Shown here: piece by piece, positions 50,534 to 54,429 of the stretch
How the letters are laid out: each line of letters starts with the position of its first letter
Numbering within the stretch: position 1 is the stretch's first letter
Assembly: GCA_022843545.1 (NCBI GenBank)
Contig: JALHNL010000013.1
Location: 1-54,429 of the forward strand
Reading direction: 5' to 3'
DNA: 54,429 nucleotides
From: Phycisphaerales bacterium
Lineage (GTDB): Bacteria > Planctomycetota > Phycisphaerae > Phycisphaerales > UBA1924
The notes under the pieces: generated by a model
Databases searched by the model: none
What the model was told of the DNA's origin: nothing
What the model saw: only the letters and a program-made list of their open reading frames with translations
Program-made: the position numbers and the translations under genes

Positions 50534-51316
50534 ATGCGCATCCTCCTCTGCAACGACGACGGCATCCACGCCCCCGGCATCATCGCGCTTTATGACGCGC
50601 TCAAGACCCTTGGCGAGATCCTCGTGGTCGCGCCGCTCACGGTGCAGTCGGCCACGGGGCACGGCATCACGTTTCGTCAGCCGCTGATGACGCAGACGGT
50701 CACCGCTGCGCCGGGGATGACGGGGATCGCGGTGGACGGTCGCCCTGCGGACTGCGTCAAGCTGGGGCTTTCATCTCTGTGGCCGGCGAAGTATGGCGCG
50801 GGCTCTCGACCCGACCTGGTGGTGAGCGGGATGAACATGGGCGCCAACGTGGGGATCAACGTGCTGTACTCGGGCACCTGCGCCGCGGCGCTGGAGGCGG
50901 CCTTCCTGGGCGTGCCGGCGATCGCGGTGTCGCTGCACCACGGGCGCAGCCGGCCGGACTACGACACCGCCGCCCGCCACGCCCGGGCGGGGATCGACCA
51001 GATTCTGCGCGCCGCGCCGCTCAAGCCCCACGAGTGCCTGAACCTCAACATCCCGATCACCGAGTCTCCCGGGCCCACCCCGCCGATGGTGGTGTGCCCC
51101 ATGAACACCCACGGGATCGTCGACGCCTTTGACAAGCGGCAGAACCCGATCGGCGAGACGTACTACTGGTCGGCGGGCACGCCCATGGAGTTCCACCGCA
51201 CCGAGCCGGGGACAGACGTGGAGGAACTGGTCAAGGGCAAGATGACCCTGACCCCCCTGCGGTACGACCTCTCGGACGAGCCGGGGATGGCCCGGTGGCG
51301 GGGGTTGCTCCGATAG
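50534..51316 (+). CDS. surE: 5'/3'-nucleotidase SurE
   Basis: The 260-residue metal-dependent phosphatase removes phosphate from nucleoside monophosphates. The metal-binding Asp pair is at the start (NDDG, Asp8-Asp9). The blocks VVAPLTVQSATGHGIT, AVDGRPADCVKLGL and DLVVSGMNMGANVG follow, with the Ser and Asn of SGMN in the active site. YSGTCAAALEAAFLGVPAIAVS completes the fold. Length is typical. Confidence 0.95.
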   Translation: MRILLCNDDGIHAPGIIALYDALKTLGEILVVAPLTVQSATGHGITFRQPLMTQTVTAAPGMTGIAVDGRPADCVKLGLSSLWPAKYGAGSRPDLVVSGMNMGANVGINVLYSGTCAAALEAAFLGVPAIAVSLHHGRSRPDYDTAARHARAGIDQILRAAPLKPHECLNLNIPITESPGPTPPMVVCPMNTHGIVDAFDKRQNPIGETYYWSAGTPMEFHRTEPGTDVEELVKGKMTLTPLRYDLSDEPGMARWRGLLR

Positions 51317-51318
51317 CC

Positions 51319-51335
51319 GCCCCAGAGGGGCCTTT
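51319..51335 (+). terminator. Possible terminator after surE
   Basis: GCCCC-AGA-GGGGC is followed by CTTT just after the stop codon. The stem is short. Confidence 0.45.
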
Positions 51336-51350
51336 GGGGGGCTGGGGGCA

Positions 51351-51379
51351 TTGACTCGGCCCCGAATCCGGTCTATCTT
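51351..51379 (+). promoter_or_regulatory. Sigma-70-type promoter of tRNA-Gly
   Basis: TTGACT (51351-51356), a 17-bp spacer, and TATCTT (51374-51379) lie 35 bp before the tRNA. It is one of the few sites here with a good -35 box. Confidence 0.7.
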
Positions 51380-51414
51380 CCCCCCTGCCAACGGAGCCAT
51401 CCGGGGGCGACAAC

Positions 51415-51486
51415 GCGGGCGTAGCTCAGTGGTAGAGCATCACGTTGCCAACGTGAGGGTCGAGGGTTCAAGTCCCTTCGCCCGCT
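51415..51486 (+). tRNA. tRNA-Gly(GCC)
   Basis: The acceptor arm GCGGGCG pairs with CGCCCGC. D arm GCTC...GAGC is complete. The anticodon stem TCACG/CGTGA encloses loop TTGCCAA, giving anticodon GCC. The T arm is GAGGG-TTCAAGT-CCCTT. The discriminator base is T and no CCA is encoded. Confidence 0.95.
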
Positions 51487-51501
51487 TTGAATGACGGCTC
51501 A

Positions 51502-51526
51502 GGGCCCACCTCGGCGAGGTGGGCCC
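51502..51526 (+). terminator. Intrinsic terminator after tRNA-Gly
   Basis: GGGCCCACCT pairs perfectly with AGGTGGGCCC around CGGCG, followed by GTGTCGTTTC. It sits between the tRNA and the convergent transporter gene and may serve both. Confidence 0.7.
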
Positions 51527-51534
51527 GTGTCGTT

Positions 51535-52875
51535 TCAGCCCTCGCTCTCGCCATCGCCGGCGCGGCGCTCCTGCCGCTTCTTCACCACCAGGCGGTGCAG
51601 GCTGGCCATCTGGGCGCTGGCCCAAATGAACGCGACCGAGGCGATCACCAGCGGGATGGTGAACGAGCCCGTGAGGTTGTAGATCGCCAGCCCGGCGAAC
51701 TGCCCCACGGTGCCCCTCAGCCCCACGAGCGTGGTGTGGATGGCGATGTACTGGGTGACCTTGTCGCGCGTGGGCGCCAGGCTCACGGGCCCGAGCATCC
51801 AGCCCATGTTCACCATCGCCGACGAGACGCCGAAGATGGCGCTGGCGACCGCCATGGACGCCTCGCCCCCGGCGAGGATGAGCGCGACGGGCCACAGCGC
51901 GTAGAGCGCGAAGGCGATCCGGCAGGTCCGCATCGGCCCCAGACGGTCCACCATCAGCCCCGCGGGCAGCGTCATCGCCACCTGCGCGATCAGGAAGGTC
52001 ATCTGCGTGCTGTGGGCGATCTGGTCGTACTCGAGCTTGAGTTTGTTGGTGACCAGCAGCGGCACCAGCGCCCAGCCGATCATCCACCCGATGCCGTAGG
52101 TCATGAAGGCCGTCTCGTAGCGGGCGAAGACCCGGTCGGCCTTGAGCACCTCGCCCATGTGGAGGACGGGGCGGATGGCGGAGTTGTAGAGCCCCGCCTT
52201 CACCGACGCGGGCGAGAGGCCCGCCAGCCGGCCCAGGAGCGACCTTTTGCCCCGCGCGTCGGCGTCGGGCGGCTTCCACCCGCCCAGCAGCATGATGATG
52301 AGCGCCGCGCCCACCAACTGCAGCCCCGCCGCGATGGGCATGTAGACGCGGAAAGCCTCGGCGTCGGCACGCAGCCACTCGCCCAGCCCGAAGGAACCCG
52401 CCGCTGCGAAGGCGGACGTGCAGGCCACCAGCGTCGCGTAGATCTTCCCGTGCATGGACGCGGGGTAGTGCTTGCGGAGCAGGTCGGCGGCGATGGGCGT
52501 CCAGCCGGCGTTGCCCGCGGCGGCGATGATGGCCAGGCCCGCGAGGGTGATGGGGTCGTGGGCCAGCGCGCACAGCGCCAGGGGCACGAGCCCCACGACC
52601 ATGTACGTCAGCACATACGAAAAGACGCGCACCCGCGGGAACCACGCGCCCCAGAAGATCGACACGAGCACCAGAATGTTGGGGGCCGACGTGATGACCG
52701 TGGTCTTGAAGTCGCCCGCGTCGAAGGTCTTCTTCGCGATGACCGGCAGAAGGCCCGTCACGCACGTGAGCGTGCTCTGCAGCAGAACCAGCGCCAGCGC
52801 GTGCAAAGCCAGCACGCGCCACACCCGGGCGGGAGACTCGGGCGTCGGCTTGGCGGGAGTGTCAGCGGGAGTCAC
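51535..52875 (-). CDS. Major facilitator superfamily transporter
   Basis: This 446-residue protein has about twelve hydrophobic helices in two halves joined by a cytoplasmic linker (about residues 200-235, DADARGKRSLLGRLAG). Loop 8-9 has GLMVDRLGPMRTCR, close to the MFS loop motif. The substrate is not indicated by sequence or neighbours. A GTG start is used. The 3' end lies 8 bp from the shared terminator. Confidence 0.82.
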   Translation of the reverse strand: MTPADTPAKPTPESPARVWRVLALHALALVLLQSTLTCVTGLLPVIAKKTFDAGDFKTTVITSAPNILVLVSIFWGAWFPRVRVFSYVLTYMVVGLVPLALCALAHDPITLAGLAIIAAAGNAGWTPIAADLLRKHYPASMHGKIYATLVACTSAFAAAGSFGLGEWLRADAEAFRVYMPIAAGLQLVGAALIIMLLGGWKPPDADARGKRSLLGRLAGLSPASVKAGLYNSAIRPVLHMGEVLKADRVFARYETAFMTYGIGWMIGWALVPLLVTNKLKLEYDQIAHSTQMTFLIAQVAMTLPAGLMVDRLGPMRTCRIAFALYALWPVALILAGGEASMAVASAIFGVSSAMVNMGWMLGPVSLAPTRDKVTQYIAIHTTLVGLRGTVGQFAGLAIYNLTGSFTIPLVIASVAFIWASAQMASLHRLVVKKRQERRAGDGESEG

Positions 52876-52986
52876 AAGGTCGACAGTGGATCAGAACCCC
52901 TGCGATGCGCGCCGGGGGCCCGACGATACGCCCCCACTCCCACCCCGCACCTCGCTCTCCTCTCCTCCTTGCCCCACTTCCCCCGT

Positions 52987-53940
52987 TTACTCCCCGATCA
53001 GCGCCTCACCCGCCTCCAGCCTCGTCCCCTTCTCGTCGCTGATGCAGTGCGTGAAGCCCGGGCGCAGCGCGCCCGAGGCCCAGCGGCCGTCGGGGGCCAT
53101 CGCGATGAACCCGGCCTGGTGGTCCGGGTGCAGCGCGAAGCGCTCGGCGATGCGCTCCAGCGTCCGCCGGATCGCCGACCGCGGGTCCAGCCCTTGGCGC
53201 ATGAACTCCACGATCAGGAACGACCCGCAGACGCCCATGATCAGTTCGCCCGTGCCGGTGCCCGCCGCCGCGCCGGCGCGCTGGTCGACATACAGCCCGT
53301 GCCCGATGATGGGCGAATCGCCCACGCGCCCGGGGAGTTTGAAGGCCAGCCCGCTGGTGGTGCACGCGCCGGCCAGCCGGCCCGCGCGGTCGCGCGCCAG
53401 CAGGCTGATGGTGTCATGGCCTGGCAGCGGCCTACCCGCGCCAGTCCCACCCGACGCGGAGTCGCGCCGATACCGCTCCTCCACGTTCATCGGCGGCGTA
53501 TAGCCCTCGCGTGCGCCAGCGTCGCTGTGCGTGTCGCGCCACTGAAGGTACAGCCGGCGCGCGTGGTCGGTCAGCGCGTCCTGCTCGCGCTCGGCGTGCC
53601 CGAGCCTTCGGGCGAAGGCCTCGGCCCCGTCGCCCGCGAGCATGACGTGGATGGTCCGCTCCATCACGTCGCGGGCGATCTTCGTGGGGTGCGCAAAGCC
53701 CCGGACAAAGCACACCGACCCCGCGCGGTCCGGGTCGGTCATCACCGACGCGTCCAGCGACAGCCGCCCGGAGGCGTCGGGCAGGCCGCCCACGCCCACG
53801 GAGTCCACCGTGGGGTCCAGTTCGACGGCGCTGGCGCCGGCGACCACCGCGTCGAGCGCACTGCCGCCCGCCGCCAGCGCGGGGTAGGCCGCGCGGGCCG
53901 CCACCTGTCCGAATGACCACGTCGAGAGCAAAGTCGCCAT
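52987..53940 (-). CDS. N4-(beta-N-acetylglucosaminyl)-L-asparaginase-like Ntn hydrolase
   Basis: This 317-residue enzyme of the aspartylglucosaminidase branch has the self-cleavage site PGHDTISLLARD, with Asp176 before the nucleophile Thr177, the arrangement of true aspartylglucosaminidases. GRVGDSPIIGHGLYVD and the end GTGTGELIMG complete the fold. It likely hydrolyses the GlcNAc-Asn bond of glycopeptides or asparaginyl derivatives. No signal peptide is evident, unlike the lipoprotein paralogue at 4073-5107. TACCCT lies 5 nt before the ATG. Confidence 0.9.
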   Translation of the reverse strand: MATLLSTWSFGQVAARAAYPALAAGGSALDAVVAGASAVELDPTVDSVGVGGLPDASGRLSLDASVMTDPDRAGSVCFVRGFAHPTKIARDVMERTIHVMLAGDGAEAFARRLGHAEREQDALTDHARRLYLQWRDTHSDAGAREGYTPPMNVEERYRRDSASGGTGAGRPLPGHDTISLLARDRAGRLAGACTTSGLAFKLPGRVGDSPIIGHGLYVDQRAGAAAGTGTGELIMGVCGSFLIVEFMRQGLDPRSAIRRTLERIAERFALHPDHQAGFIAMAPDGRWASGALRPGFTHCISDEKGTRLEAGEALIGE

Positions 53941-53945
53941 GCGGC

Positions 53946-53951
53946 AGGGTA
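53946..53951 (-). promoter_or_regulatory. -10-like TACCCT, leaderless promoter of the aspartylglucosaminidase-like gene
   Basis: Five nucleotides separate it from the ATG at 53940. Confidence 0.5.
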
Positions 53952-53964
53952 ACCGCGCGGTGCG

Positions 53965-54429
53965 TCAGGTCGCCGCTTCGCGGGCCACGCGCTCGTAGAG
54001 CGCGGGCGAGCCGGCCCGCCCGGTCCAGAACTCAAACTGCCTCACACCCTGCGCCACCAGCATCGCCAGCCCGTCCATCGCCTTGAGCCCGGCGGAGCGG
54101 GCGTCCTGCAGCAGCGGCGTGCTCAGCGGCTTGTAGACGGTCTCGATCACCGCGGTGCTCTCGGGCAGCGCGGCGATCTGCTCGCGCGTGAGGGGCGACG
54201 CGCCCTCGCCCGCCCCGCCGCGCATGCCCGCGCTGGTGCAATTCACGATCGCCGCAGGCTTCAGCCCCGCGATGGCCTCCGCGTCAGCCACGTCGAGCGT
54301 GCCGGGCATGGCCACGCCCGCGTGGGTGAGCGTCTCGACCAGCGCGCGGGCCTTGTCATGCGTGCGGTTCACGATGGTGACCTTCGCGCCCGCGTCCAGC
54401 AGCGCCACGCACACGGCCCGCGCCGCGCC
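53965..54429 (-). CDS. aroE: Shikimate dehydrogenase, C-terminal part (5' end outside window)
   Basis: The frame is open to the right edge. The visible start reads GAARAVCVALLDAGAKVTIVNRT, the end of the GxGGAARA NADP-binding loop and the NRT motif. Then come IVNCTSAGMRGG and ETVYKPLSTPLLQDARSAG, with the C-terminal LVAQGVRQFEFWTG that closes over shikimate. These are diagnostic of AroE (chorismate pathway). The N-terminal substrate domain is missing from the window. Confidence 0.92.
   Translation of the reverse strand, partial: GAARAVCVALLDAGAKVTIVNRTHDKARALVETLTHAGVAMPGTLDVADAEAIAGLKPAAIVNCTSAGMRGGAGEGASPLTREQIAALPESTAVIETVYKPLSTPLLQDARSAGLKAMDGLAMLVAQGVRQFEFWTGRAGSPALYERVAREAAT

Overview
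This window comes from a GC-rich bacterial chromosome, almost certainly a planctomycete of the Phycisphaerae/Phycisphaerales type. The evidence is a set of lineage-typical protein features. There is a LEPR-XLL-type N-terminus on a giant beta-solenoid protein. A secreted protein ends in a PEP-CTERM-like PAPGA-helix-RRRRR tail. An esterase carries two small planctomycete dockerin-like modules ending in Cys. A prepilin-like protein has a C-terminal H-X9-DG-type motif. Two membrane proteins carry the CxxC...LRGL...CPECG ribbon. The gene content is mostly ordinary chromosome: fusA, serS, surE, cdsA, purB, aroE, uup and two tRNAs. No phage, IS element, CRISPR array or plasmid gene was seen.

Layout. 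1-8.7 kb: partial DUF58 protein (minus), PEP-CTERM-like protein behind a very stable leader hairpin, ABC-F ATPase, lipoprotein isoaspartyl peptidase/asparaginase, CpcT/CpeT-like protein, membrane SpoIIE/PP2C phosphatase, dockerin-bearing esterase. 8.8-11.8 kb (minus): tetR, FtsX-type permease and membrane-fusion-protein operon without its ATPase. 11.8-16 kb: DUF971 protein, WecA/TagO-like sugar-phosphate transferase and O-antigen ligase-like protein. 16-21.4 kb: fusA, phenylalanine hydroxylase, zinc-ribbon membrane protein, PfkB kinase, tRNA-Leu(CAA). 21.4-25.6 kb: two divergently transcribed paralogous surface-type proteins. 25.7-29.1 kb (minus): hypothetical gene, then mntA-hepT-purB, with purB carrying two insertions. 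29.1-32.1 kb: ECF sigma, anti-sigma and SIMPL operon. 32.2-36.2 kb: three consecutive TerC-family genes, the second behind a recognisable yybP-ykoY manganese riboswitch. 36.2-43.1 kb: cdsA, C4 zinc-ribbon protein, amidohydrolase, vapBC overlapping a 2-hydroxyacid dehydrogenase, DUF899 protein, phosphate-selective-type porin. 43.15-43.3 kb: an inverted array of 8-bp repeats between convergent genes. 43.3-54.4 kb: M20 peptidase, pseudopilin pair, EEP-family phosphatase, serS, surE, tRNA-Gly(GCC), MFS transporter, aspartylglucosaminidase-like enzyme, partial aroE.

Cross-cutting themes. First, about sixteen genes have a TANNNT -10-like hexamer (mostly TA[CG][CGA]CT) only 5-9 nt before the start codon and no ribosome-binding site, which predicts widespread leaderless transcription. 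Second, both toxin-antitoxin modules (MntA/HepT and VapBC) share a 4-nt ATGA overlap with a downstream metabolic gene. Third, manganese or other metal export appears to be concentrated in the riboswitch-controlled TerC cluster.

All calls are from reading the sequence and from memory of protein families; no database search was run.
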